DNA of 64,000 bases from Furcasterigmium furcatum (taxonomy: Eukaryota; Ascomycota; Sordariomycetes; Glomerellales; Plectosphaerellaceae): positions 1 through 64,000 of the forward strand of contig BCIA01000001.1 in the NCBI GenBank assembly GCA_001599815.1, given 5' to 3'. A program made the position numbers and the translations under genes. The first letter of the stretch is position 1. Each line of letters begins with the position of its first letter. Shown one piece after another: positions 11,904-21,686 of the stretch. A model generated the notes under the pieces. It was given only the letters and a program-made list of their open reading frames with translations, was not told the origin of the DNA and made no database searches.

Positions 11904-12245
11904 TCAGAAGCAGTAGGGTTGGCCGTTGATTTCCTGGCAGTTGCACCTGCTGATCATCTATCATCATCTATCAGCTGGCTGGAGCAATGGATGAACCATC
12001 GATAGCTGGCAACTCACCTGGAGGTTTCTGCTGGAGTCACAAACTGCAATGTAGGGACCGTAGTACCAGCTGTTCCTGTCGGAGTTGTGGAAGCAACGAC
12101 TCTGGCCTGGTCTAATGTTGGAAGGGCATCTCCCCAGGTTCTGACGACGCTCCAGCATTGATGGAGAGTCTGAATCTGTGTTTCCCGCAATGGGCGTAGC
12201 GGAAACAAGGGTTGCGAGAGCAACAACACCGAAAGAGAGCTTCAT
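11904..12245 (-). CDS. Small secreted six-cysteine protein 1
   Basis: Exons 12245-12018 and 11957-11904 are joined across a 60-bp intron (GTGAGT donor, TAG acceptor at 11960-11958), giving 93 aa. The signal peptide is about residues 1-17 (MKLSFGVVALATLVSAT). A Kex2-type dibasic site, LERRQ, at 31-35 suggests a propeptide. The mature part has six cysteines (40, 51, 69, 81, 83, 92) spaced C-x10-C-x17-C-x11-C-x-C-x8-C. I chose this acceptor because only it gives the cysteine-rich end RCNC...YCF, and because the neighbour at 13336-13731 has the same cysteine framework and intron position. An unspliced reading would end in a low-quality tail without cysteines. No enzymatic motif is seen. It is effector-like by size, cysteines and subtelomeric location; the function is unknown. 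Confidence 0.75.
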
Positions 12246-13335
12246 GGTGACGAATTCAAGTTTGAATAGAAATTAGCTCCGATGAAGGATTTGGAAGCGT
12301 TGGCAAAGCCAGGTACCGCCTTGGGAACACTGGTACTTTGTATCTGAGAGCCGAGACGGTGGCCAAGGCAACAGTGCCTCAGTAAGCGAAGCGCGCACAA
12401 CGGTTGCAACATGAGAATCCTGCATGATAGCTATGATTCATATGCAGTCATAATCCTCTGAAAGCTTTCGCTCGATCGAAGTGAGGCCAGTGGAGCCAAG
12501 CGACCAAGGATGCAGGATCTCACATTCCCCCTGAACGCCGCCATGATTGCAGGGAGGTGTCCTCGGACTCTCGACCAATCATTACTCACTCAATATGCAC
12601 TAGTATCTGCGTCCAGTACAAGATGCAACATGCTGGCTGGAGTAAGTAGCGGTAAAGATGCATGTTGTGCTGATGAGGGAGCCAGACGGCATTAGTAAGG
12701 ACAACCCCTCTGTTAAAAATCTTAGGACTCACAATCCTAGACCTCTGCCTGAGCGGAGTATCGTATTCTCATGTACCTTAATTACCTCGAGTATTATGTG
12801 GAAATCTCCAATAATCACGCTCTACTCAAACTCTCAACTCGGTGAGTCGTGATACAAGAGAGCACCAAAGCGAGCCATGAACCTATTAGTATTGTCCGAC
12901 TTTGCTCATCTAGGATTGCTAGCGTAAGAACAATTGTTACTGCCATCCATCTGATCTTCTTTTGTCGCGATGTTATTTAAGTCTACATATTTTGCAGGTG
13001 GCAATAATCACGCCAGAGAATCTCCACACTTATGCAAATTGATGATGTTTGTGGGTGGTCACATTAAGGCATATAATGTCAGTGTCGGGTCGCAGCCAGA
13101 GGAAATAAGTCGTTAATTCTAAAGAACACTGGCTTCCTTTAGAATACACTGCGAGGCGGATCTATCTTCTAGAGCCGATAGATGACTTGGCCATTGCCTT
13201 AATAATGCCTTCTGCCGTCCGACAAAGCAGAGCAATGTGCAGTACGGCAAGCATAGGATTTGTTGATTTTCACTAATCCCACCCAGCGCCTTTCCGCACA
13301 CTGCTGTTTACAAAAGGCCCCAGTGCAAAGTCAAC
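12246..13335. other. AT-richer intergenic between the six-Cys paralogues
   Basis: About 1.1 kb upstream of small secreted protein 1 and downstream of paralogue 2. It is AT-rich relative to genes nearby. Only short spurious open frames are present, and no repeat or RNA gene was recognised. Confidence 0.5.
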
Positions 13336-13731
13336 TCAGCGACAGACCGGGTGCCCAGGGCGGTTAAAACACTGACCCGGGCACCAGGCGATGTGCTATT
13401 GCAAGTCAGCGGGCCGCATGGACATCGTAACGTCGACAATACGCACCACCCATCGGTTGGTAATCTGGCAGACAGCGACCCAGTCCTTTTTATGGACGGG
13501 GTCATAGAAGCAAACGTAGTCGCCAGGGACATATGGACGCTGGCAGGGCTGGCCCACTCTGGTAGTAGGAACTTGACGAGTCTCAAGCGCGTTCGAGTTG
13601 CGAGTTTCAAGATCTGGCAATTGCTTGACATGACGAACCTCATGTTCAGGCACGGTGACATCCACCTCAGAGGCAGGCGCACCCACAGCCAGGGAGGCAA
13701 AAGCTGCAGTAAGAATGAGATGGAACTTCAT
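13336..13731 (-). CDS. Small secreted six-cysteine protein 2
   Basis: Exons 13731-13447 and 13395-13336 are joined across a 51-bp intron (GTGCGT donor, GCTGAC branch, AATAG acceptor), giving 114 aa. I take the ATG that starts the signal peptide MKFHLILTAAFASLAVGA; a longer in-frame start at 13803 lacks one. A possible Kex2-like site, LETRQ, precedes the mature part. Six cysteines (63, 74, 88, 100, 104, 113) are spaced C-x10-C-x13-C-x11-C-x3-C-x8-C, which matches protein 1 in three of five intervals. The intron falls between the third and fourth cysteines in phase 0 in both genes. This indicates tandem paralogues with diverged loops. I do not recognise the family by name; a secreted effector or antimicrobial-type role is inferred only. 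Confidence 0.78.
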
Positions 13732-15699
13732 TTTGTCGCGGGCAGAAAATCGGGTTGAATAGACGAAGGGGCTGAGTGACTGCGAGTAGATTTGACAAGA
13801 CATAGATAAGGAGACCTTGGGGTAGTCAACTCCGAGGGATTGCCATTTTATAGCTTGTTGTTTTTCCTACTTCGCGCTTTCAAACGATGCATTCGAGGTT
13901 CGGGGTCTTGCAGAATGTGGAAAACTGGAAATGACTGCATGTCCAATTTGGCAGGCAGCATGACATTGGAGATCCCTGCAAAACGCTTGTCTGTGGAAAA
14001 CTGATTGGCCTGAGTTGAGTACCTTGTCTGTTCATCATGACTGCAGGCTTACGCATACATTCCAAGGCACGTCGCAGTTGTACACTCTCCATCATGGAGT
14101 ACTCTTGGGTGGAGAAGTCAGAACCCCGGCTCGAGAGGGCGTCAGTGTATCTATGTAGCGAAATATGCCTGCACGTATAGATTCACGCCGTTTGTGAACT
14201 AGCGTTCATGTAAGATACATCACACTGTTCATTTGCGAACTACTTAAGTTACCTCGTGTGGCAAGCCAATGAGGTTTCCCAAAAACCCTCTGAGTCATAG
14301 TGAATCATCTACAAGCTAGCCTATAAGGTTTATCCCGAAACACCATAGTAAAAGGGACCAAGAAGGTTTATGTAATCCCCCACCAGGCACCAAGGGGCTG
14401 TAACCACCCAATACACTCTCTCCGACGTTATATCCCACGAGTTCTCGCCCTGTCCTCCCAACGGCTTGAGGTGAAAATATTCAAACAGTCAACAGGCAGA
14501 AGCTTCGTCACAATTATGTGTCCCTTCGCCTTAACTAACTGCTTGACTGCCAGGGTCTCAAGTGTTTCTACTGGCATAGGAGAGAGATTTACTTGCCAGC
14601 TGTCAACCGTGGCAAAGTCCAATCTGAGCTGCATTCTTTAGTGCAAATCGAGATTCAGCCCGGTCGTTTTATACTGCACGGGAGCATGTTAGTTAGAGGA
14701 CTCCTATCCGCCGCTGTCATTTTTCAGAAGTGACGTGAGAGTTATCACGCCCAAGGTCATGCTCCAGATGCTGCAGCGCCGTCGAATCCGGGAAGCGGGG
14801 CCGTCCCAGGTCGGATCCGGACTGTAGAGAAGACAGCCACTGCCAGTTGGTTGTGCGAATGGCCAGGAGCAGACTCACCCCGTCTCCAAATGAGCTGTGG
14901 GGCTCTTCTGCGAGACTTACCCCCGATGCACCCTAATACGGCCCCTGTCTGGTTTGGCGTCGAGTGTGGTAAGGCCCAAACGGCTTGTAATAGTTGTGAA
15001 ATGTTGCTGATAGAGTACGCCCGTCCCCACGGAGGCCGTGGCTCGAGCCGCTTGGTTGCTCCGGAAGGCATCCTTCCAGGGATGTCAGAGAAACTCATCC
15101 GCCCTGGCTGGAGACTCTACTAGTATACTTTGTTCACACGTGTAAGCGCTAATTGGATTCCCAAGTTGGCATCTCCGCCGCGCGCTGAAATCGGGTAGGT
15201 CGGCGACGATGGATCTCCTCTCGACCTGTGAATTCGCCACTCAGTTCAGCCTTTCGCGCAGGAATAGGAAGATGTATATCAAGTGACATTAGTAGGCCCA
15301 CTAGGGCTAAAGCTTCGGCAGACGCCTGGAATGGTGCATGGACGGAGAGGTCACCCTGTGTAATTGAGATTCGGATTCTTCCCGATTCCCTACTTGACTG
15401 GAAGGCTGAAGGAGTTTGGTAAGCAACACGGCCGAGAGTATGTCGTAAGGAACCCCAATCAGGAACTACATACAGCATGCAAAGACATGATTGATGGACG
15501 CCAATGATTTGCTCGTCAACCTGGATCTCACCCCTCTCGTTACCCATCCCCGTCCCCCTTGGCTGCACCTTGCATTAAACGTCGGCTCGTATTCTCGATC
15601 TTTGAAAGGGACATGCATCGAGAACACGCATGATTCCTAACACTTCCATCCGACCGAGCGAATAAACCACCTCATTTCAGAGCCTCTGGCTAGGCACTG
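13732..15699. other. Long intergenic stretch, no supported gene
   Basis: Short open frames exist on both strands (for example 15149-15568 on -, 139 codons), but none has a start context, introns or motifs I can support. The interval may contain relic sequence leading into the transcription-factor fragment at 15700. Confidence 0.45.
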
Positions 15700-16034
15700 T
15701 CCTGCCGGTCCCGCAGATCTACCTCGTCAGGCTGCTGGGCCACATGGCGGACGCGGGCCCCGGAGCGGACTTTGATCCGGCGTCGTGCTTGAGCTACTGC
15801 ATGAGTTTCCTGGGACGTCAGACACCATCCCGACGTGGAGGGCGTGCGGGCACTCCTCCTGATGGCGATGGCTCTGAGGTGCGAGGACCGCATGTGGTCG
15901 GCGTGGCACGTCACCGGTCTCGCCGTCTCCTTCAGCTAGTCCCTGAGTCAGCTACAAGGCCAACGAAGCCGAAGATTAAGGGGGGCGCACTCGGAGTTCC
16001 ACCATGCGGCGGCGCTGGGCCAGCGCGACCTCAA
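15700..16034 (+). pseudogene. Relic of a Zn2Cys6-type transcription factor (middle domain)
   Basis: Two frames one base apart give recognisable pieces of the fungal-specific transcription factor middle domain. The first, at about 15720-15815, reads YLVRLLGHMADAGPGADFDP. After a shift at about 15825 comes VRALLLMAMALRCEDRMWSA followed by WHVTGLAVSFS, with an in-frame TAG at about 15937 (glutamine expected). No zinc cluster or C-terminal half is present. The sequence stops at the transposon terminus at about 16035. The gene is dead; the family call rests on remembered similarity to the RALLL...EDR-W-SAW...GLAVS pattern. Confidence 0.55.
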
Positions 16035-17817
16035 GGCCACCCCAAAAAACTACACCGCCACTTTCACCACCCCATCTAAATCGCTCATATCTTTACCAAT
16101 TCTAGATAGATCTTTTTCATATTTTCCAGATCTCTAGATCAGTTAACAATAAAACAGTATACGGAAGACAACGCTAAACAGGCCCTTCAATCTATCGCGG
16201 ATAGCCAATCTATTCGCAAGGCTGCGTTGGAATGGGGTGTTCCAAGGGCTACTCTTCAACGTAGGCTCCAGGGAATCCAGCCTAAAGAGACAGCTTTTTC
16301 TAGCTTCCAGAGGCTATCTCCGACCCAGGAAAAACACCTATCTGAATGGATACGGATCCAGGCTGCCCTAGGGCTCCCACCTACCCATCAACAAGTCAGG
16401 GATTTCGCAGACCGGATACTACGCCTCCGAGGAGACCCCCAGGGCATCGGGAAGAACTGGTTCCAAGCCTTCCTTAAGAGAAACCCATCTATCAAGGTCT
16501 ATAGAGCCAGGCCTATCGATTCCCAGCGTATCAACGGAGCCTCAGCTGACGTTATCAGGACTTGGTTCCGACGTCTAGCCGTCCCAGAGATCCAGGGCAT
16601 CCAGCCAGCCAACAGATATAATATGGATGAGACGGGTATTCTAGAGGGTCGAGGGGCCAACGGTCTGGTCCTGGGATCCTCTGGGAACCAGGCTCTCCGG
16701 AAAAAGCAGCCTGGATCCAGAGCCTGGACGTCTATCCTCGAGTGTATCAGTGCAGATGGATCCCTGCTCCCACCCTTAGTTATCTTCAAGGGCAAGACAG
16801 TCCAACAGCAGTGGTTCCCTCTGGATCTGGTTCACTATACCCAATGGAAGTTCACGGCAACAGACAACGGCTGGACCAGTAATTTAACAGCTATCTATTG
16901 GTTGCAAGAGGTCTTCATCCCAGCTACCCAACCAACAGATCCATCCCAGCCTAGGCTGTTGATCCTAGATGGGCATGGTAGTCACGAGACAACAGAATTT
17001 ATGTATCTCTGCTATAGTAATAATATCTAACTGGTTTTCCTACCTCCCTATACGTCCTACGTCCTTCAACCTCTTGATCAGTCTGTCTTTGGACCCTTGA
17101 AGGCAGCCTATAAGAAGGAGCTGGGATCCCTGGAGACCTGGAACGATTCAATAGTTGTGGGCAAACGGAACTTTCTATCCTGTTATCGGAAGGCTCGCGA
17201 GACTGCCTGTTCAGACCAGAACATCAGGAGTGGATGGAAATCGACAGGTCTATGGCCAGTATCCCTGGCTAAGCCCCTCCTGAGCCCTCTACTCCTAGAT
17301 AACAGCAACGGGGCTAGCAGCACAGTCAACAGTATGCAGGATAGAGCTGTTGGATCTAGAGCTATCGAAAACTGGGATATAGCTGGGTCTGCAGTAGCTT
17401 GGTCGACGCCCAGGAAGGCAGCTGATCTCCAGGGCCAGCTACGCCTATATAGCCAGCTGGANCAACCTACCAGTACGCAACGCCTACTATTCAGAAAGGT
17501 CCAAAAGGGATTCAACGAGAAGGACTACGCCCTTGCAACCTCGCAACAGAAGATCCAGATCCTAGAGGCCCAGTTGGAAGCAGCTAGGCCCAGGAAAAAG
17601 AAGAAGGTCCAGATCAGCCCCAATTCGAAGTTCGCCGACATCAACGCTATCCATAGGGCCCAGATTGAAGCTGGCGATAAACTAGATCAGATAGATGGAT
17701 CCAGCGACGTTGAATTACCCAGCGACCCAGAGGACTGTATCACAGTTGTAGCGTAGCTGGTGTTAATAGAGGTTGAAGTTGAAGTCGTATTTCTGGTGAT
17801 GATTTTTTGGGGTGGCC
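16035..17817 (+). mobile_element. pogo/Fot1-like DNA transposon, decayed
   Basis: A 15-bp perfect inverted repeat, GGCCACCCCAAAAAA at 16035-16049 and its complement at 17803-17817, brackets about 1.78 kb that carries a single transposase frame. No TA target duplication is visible at these ends. The 3' side has a perfect 17-bp tandem duplication (17811-17827 and 17828-17844) that includes the end of the repeat, so the true 3' terminus may lie further out and the 5' end may be truncated. The flanking genes differ on the two sides. One base at 17461 is ambiguous. Confidence 0.75.
16149..17756 (+). pseudogene. pogo/Fot1-like transposase with nonsense codon
   Basis: One frame runs from about 16149 to the TAG at 17754, interrupted only by TAA at 17028-17030. 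The N-terminus has a Psq-type helix-turn-helix (SIRKAA, PRATLQRRLQG), then a CENP-B-type HTH (GIGKNWFQAFLKRNP), then the DDE endonuclease with all three acidic residues in context: NMDETG, LILDGHG and QPLDQS. No ATG opens the frame. ATA at 16149 sits where a start would be expected, and ATG-to-ATA plus CAA-to-TAA are both RIP-type changes. PPYTSY after the stop would be PPHTSH in relatives, again C-to-T at CpA. The element could not make a full transposase as it stands. Confidence 0.82.
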
Positions 17818-17844
17818 CGGTCGGGGGGGTGGCCCGGTCGGGGG

Positions 17845-18128
17845 TGTTGGACGTTAAACGTTGCAGGAGGATGGTGAAATCGGGAGGCCGTACCAGCGTT
17901 GAGGAAGCAGCGCATGACGTATGCATGGCTTGGGATATCGCAAGCCACGCCGGGATACTTGTTGCTCTCCCAGACACCACCGAAGTCCTCGTTCTTATCA
18001 AAGAGGACGAACTGGTCCGGTCGGAGCGTGCCAGAAGCAAGGAGCCTGTCGGCAACAGCGATCGAACACATGCCTGCCCCGACCAGGATGCAGAATGTCC
18101 GCTGCACTTGGGGTTCTTCAGCGACCAT
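17845..18128 (-). pseudogene. 5' fragment of a flavin-dependent monooxygenase
   Basis: From an ATG at 18128 the frame has an FAD-binding N-terminus, ILVGAGMCSIAVADRLL, then LFDKNEDFGGVW and YPGVACDIPSHAY, as in FAD/NADPH monooxygenases of the Baeyer-Villiger/dimethylaniline type. The usual GxGxxG reads GAGMCS. Recognisable coding ends near 17880, where the transposon-linked repeat begins, so only about 80 codons of a normally 500-plus-residue enzyme remain. It is almost certainly a truncated relic, on the same strand as the NTF2-like and NmrA-like genes upstream. Confidence 0.65.
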
Positions 18129-18826
18129 CTCGGCGGTTCGGCGGGTGACAAGTTAGGTTGAACGGTTAGAGATTGCTACTTCCAGAGGTGCCTGAATGCC
18201 AGGAGATAGCTGTGTGGAAGCAATTCCCTTCAGCTTCCTCGGGACCTGAGGTTTTAAGTCTAATAATATGAGACATATGGAGCTATTAGCCTGGTCACAG
18301 GTGAAATCTGTTGATCAAACCATTCTGCCATGCCTGAGTTCGAACGTCTCTGCTCGGGCTGCCTCGGGATTCGAAAAACGGTCCCCACAACGACACGAGC
18401 GGGAAGGCGATGGTGGTGATCGACTAGAGTGGGACCCAGAGGAGCCCCGGACGCTAGGCTTCCGCCGGCCTCCGGGGATCCGGCGAGTCCTATCAAGGCG
18501 TCCTTTGGCTCCGTGACCTGGGGTAATTAGTGGATAGATAGCCTTGGCCGATCGGGGGAGCAGTGACAATATCGGCTGACAAGGGAAATTCTACAGATTG
18601 GACATGGGCTTGGCCGATCGTCAATGTTGAACGGAGTGATCTCCAGAGGGTTATCTCCTACCAAGGTTATCTCTCAAAGGAGCATGACGTGGTATTCACA
18701 TGTCACGGTGTGCGACTGATGCCATCGTGCTCATATGGAGAAAGGGTCAGTTGGTTGCCAGGGGACACCCATGCGTGAGATGGTTACGAAAGATAGTTCG
18801 TTGATTGCTACCCAAGTCTGCGGGGT
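18129..18826. other. Intergenic, nothing recognised
   Basis: This contains the former promoter of the monooxygenase fragment and the 3' flank of the NTF2-like gene. It has a GC-rich patch at about 18350-18510 with no coding pattern I can support. Confidence 0.5.
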
Positions 18827-19255
18827 TCATGCCTTCGCCGCAAGTATCTCATCAACGGGCTTGGAATCGCAGTAAATCTTGAAGTCCACGATCAGTCCCT
18901 CCTCGTCAAACTTGGCCACTTCCACCTCGGGGTATTCCAGCGGCACTCCGAGAACCTCCAGGGCGTTGTTCATCTCCGCAATCGCGGTCGTGCCGTCCGT
19001 GGTTATTGTCCTGGACACGACTCGCCTCTCCTTGAGCCGCCACCATGTCAAAAGTCCCTTGAACCCGGCCACACTGTCCTCTCGACGCGTGACAGGGGGT
19101 TGAGTCATTCCAGCCAGGTAAAAGGTGCCCTGTGGGCTCAGATAGCTGGCGACCAGTTCGAAATCTTCCTGGCTCGAATCGTCCCCGAGCCGGGCAATGG
19201 AATCGTGGAAGCCATCCAGCTTGGCGTGGAGGAACTCAAATCTCGAAGAAGTCAT
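18827..19255 (-). CDS. NTF2-like / SnoaL-type small protein
   Basis: A single exon encodes 142 aa from the ATG at 19255 (MTSSRFEFLHAKL). The frame stays open upstream to 19330 without a better start. Its size, N-terminal helices and alternating strand pattern (FELVASYLSPQGTFYLAGM, then VAGFKGLLTWW, ALEVLGVPLEYPEVEVAKFD) fit the cone-shaped NTF2-like fold of SnoaL-type cyclases, dehydratases and DUF4440-like proteins. No catalytic residues can be assigned with confidence. It lies beside the NmrA-like reductase and the monooxygenase fragment on the same strand, which suggests a small-molecule pathway. The fold call is by pattern only. Confidence 0.6.
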   Translation of the reverse strand: MTSSRFEFLHAKLDGFHDSIARLGDDSSQEDFELVASYLSPQGTFYLAGMTQPPVTRREDSVAGFKGLLTWWRLKERRVVSRTITTDGTTAIAEMNNALEVLGVPLEYPEVEVAKFDEEGLIVDFKIYCDSKPVDEILAAKA

Positions 19256-19739
19256 CGTGTGCGGCAGGCAGCAGGTAAACTGTCCAAGGGTCAGTGTTGT
19301 TGGTCGAATGTAGTGTGACTGTGGGCCCAACCAGAATATTCGTTAAGCCGGCGAGAATGCTGCGCAGGAGGGCTTGATTGATAGCGACGTCGAACAGCGG
19401 AATTGAAACAGACCAAGTATTTATCAAGGCAAGGTGCGAGGGCTAAAATGCGGATGGAAGGTATAATGCCCCGTCGGGAGAGGGGCGGAACACAAGGGCC
19501 CGCCGGGTGGTGCCCTCGATGCCCTAGGACAGTCCGGACCCGACTGACCTGCACGGCCCGGACTCGTTCATTCATCACAACCAAATTGGCTTCAGCCGTT
19601 GATGAGAGGTTTATTGACAGGAGCACCGGATGCTGACGTGGACGTCCTCGAGGGTAACGAGAACCGGTTTTCATTGAGGGCTGTGGAATTCTAGCAACAG
19701 GCCAACGCCTTCCTACGATTCGGTCGCCGATTGCTCCCC
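19256..19739. other. Intergenic between NTF2-like and NmrA-like genes
   Basis: A 484-bp interval upstream of the NTF2-like gene and downstream of the reductase, both on the minus strand. Only short shadow frames are present and I recognise no feature. Confidence 0.5.
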
Positions 19740-20932
19740 CTACTCCTTCTGCTCCTTCTGCCCCTTCTGCCAACACTCCCGAAGAAACGGTTCGAGGGTG
19801 ATGGGCGTAACGTTGGGGAACATGTCGTTCAACAGCGTTCCCTTGATGTCAAAAACACCGGACGCCATTCCTATCAAGTGCGTAGAGAGGAGGTCGTCCA
19901 CATCCGCCTTCCCACCGGGAAAGTATTGGTAACAAGGCTTATTGGACGGCAACTCTGTAGTCAGACCCTTTCGCAGGCTCTCGACGGCATCATACGACAC
20001 CTCGACCGGACCCCCTACCAGATGACACTCGCGTTAGCCGCCCCCGCCCTCACTCACGCCCGGTAAACTGGGAACTGGCGAGGAAAGGACTTACCGGTAA
20101 CGTCCTCGACAAGTTTGACCAGGTCGTTCGGGGTGATCCGCTGTCCAATGATGGCAGTCTCACGAGGCCATTGACTCACGGGAACCTTGAGAAGCTCGCT
20201 GAGATACTTGCCGAGGTCGCGCGTATGGGTCATGACCACATGACGATTTCCGTCCCCGGGGACGACCACTCTGCGTGCGGGGAGATCAAGCATGAGATAC
20301 AGCTCATGCAGAAAGGTCTCTGCGAAAGGAAGGCCCATGTAGTCCATGAAAAGCCCATTTCTCACAAGCGTGTGCGTCAGTGAGGGGTGCTTCCGAAGTT
20401 CCTCTGCCGCCTGCAGGATGAGAAGACGGGGCGGGTATGGCATGTCCCTAGAGATGTTGCGGTCAGCAAAAAGCTTCCAGGATGCATTCTTCGCACTGGC
20501 ACCAGGGGCTGCTCACTCATCTGGACAGTCCAGGTTTGCATTGAATTCGCTGGGGATGAAGCGTTCCACCGTCCCAGACTCCGCGGCCCCGCGGATCAGA
20601 TTGATTTGCGCCTCCGACGCCCCAGGCCAATGCAGGTTCAGAGCAGAAATGACGGTATCGACTTGATGCTCTTTCAGGAAGTCCCCGACCGAACCAGGAG
20701 TTGAGTAGTCGATCTGATACACTGGTGGGAAGTTGGCCGGCGTCTCCTTCGGGGACGAACCGGGCTTGGACTGGTACTGACTTGAGCTCGCGATCACTTC
20801 AAGAATAGGGAGTGAGTATCAACGTACGATCCTCGTGAGGACCATGACCTGATGGTCCCCTTTCCGTGCCAACTCCTCCACAATGGTGCGACCGACATCT
20901 CCCAGGCCGCCAGCGACGGCAACGACCACCAT
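19740..20932 (-). CDS. NmrA-like / isoflavone-reductase-like NAD(P)-binding protein
   Basis: Four exons, 20932-20828, 20776-20517, 20447-20095 and 20014-19740, have introns of 51, 69 and 80 bp in matching phases and give 330 aa. The N-terminus VVVAVAGGLGDVGRTIVEEL is a Rossmann nucleotide-binding loop of the atypical SDR type. Other family landmarks are VDTVISAL, then RFIPSEFNANLD, then GLFMDYMGLP and DLGKYL. NmrA-like and isoflavone-reductase-like proteins reduce phenolic substrates or act as NADP-sensing regulators. The usual catalytic lysine after the FIPSEF segment is not obvious (DEDMPYPPRLLILQAA), so activity is uncertain. The start at 20932 puts the nucleotide-binding motif at residues 3-13, as usual. 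Confidence 0.85.
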
Positions 20933-21686
20933 GTTGAGCAAGGTCGGGTATGACAAACTATCTCGGAAGGTGCTTTCGAGAGCAGGAAGCTTATCGAATG
21001 GATGACGCGGTTGTTCAGATTGTAGTGCTAGAGAGTTGAGATGTGCAGCATGGTTTTGAGTGCTGAGGGCAGATATGCCCACAGCTGGCCTGGCTGATCA
21101 CCAAGCCCGCTGCTAGTGAACTAACCTAACCTCTGTGGGCCGGCCGGTGGACAACGCCGCCCCGGACGCCCCGGAGTCCGGGTCTCCGCCCAAAGGCTCT
21201 CGCCACATCTTGATCGTGTGCAGCCTGCAATCGGCTGACGACGCGGCCCAGGCACTGTCTCCGCTCCCTGTCAGCTTGCTCCCCTGCTTAGCTAGCGAGC
21301 AACGTCAAGAGCACAGATCATCTCACGATAGCAATTGGACTTGCTCGAGGATCCGGGGATCCATTAATAATAGGTGGTCGCGAGGGGGCGAGCGGTTTGG
21401 CCGCACGACCCGAGGCGCACTCACTGTCAGTTACACGGCTTCCGGCTCAAGTTGGAAGCGCGGCCCAGCTCAAGGTCTGATTCAATACCATGGAACGAGG
21501 CAGTGCGGAACGCAATCCGAGATGCTCCACGACCCCGAAAACCTTCTAAACCAATGGGTGCTGGACAGGCAGAGATGACTCAATCTTGTTGGAAAACGGA
21601 AATAATGCTACAGAATTATATGTTGGCAGGACATGGAGTTGCCTCAAGAAAGCAAATTCTCCCCGCTTCAGCTGGACCTCTCCGTC
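20933..21686. other. Intergenic, upstream of NmrA-like gene and downstream of permease
   Basis: A GC-rich interval between two minus-strand genes. Overlapping short frames are present with no motif, start context or intron signals, so I call no gene. Confidence 0.5.

Noticed and set aside
11964..12245. Unspliced 93-residue version of small secreted protein 1
   Set aside because: It reads through a GTGAGT donor and loses three of six cysteines; the spliced form matches the paralogue.
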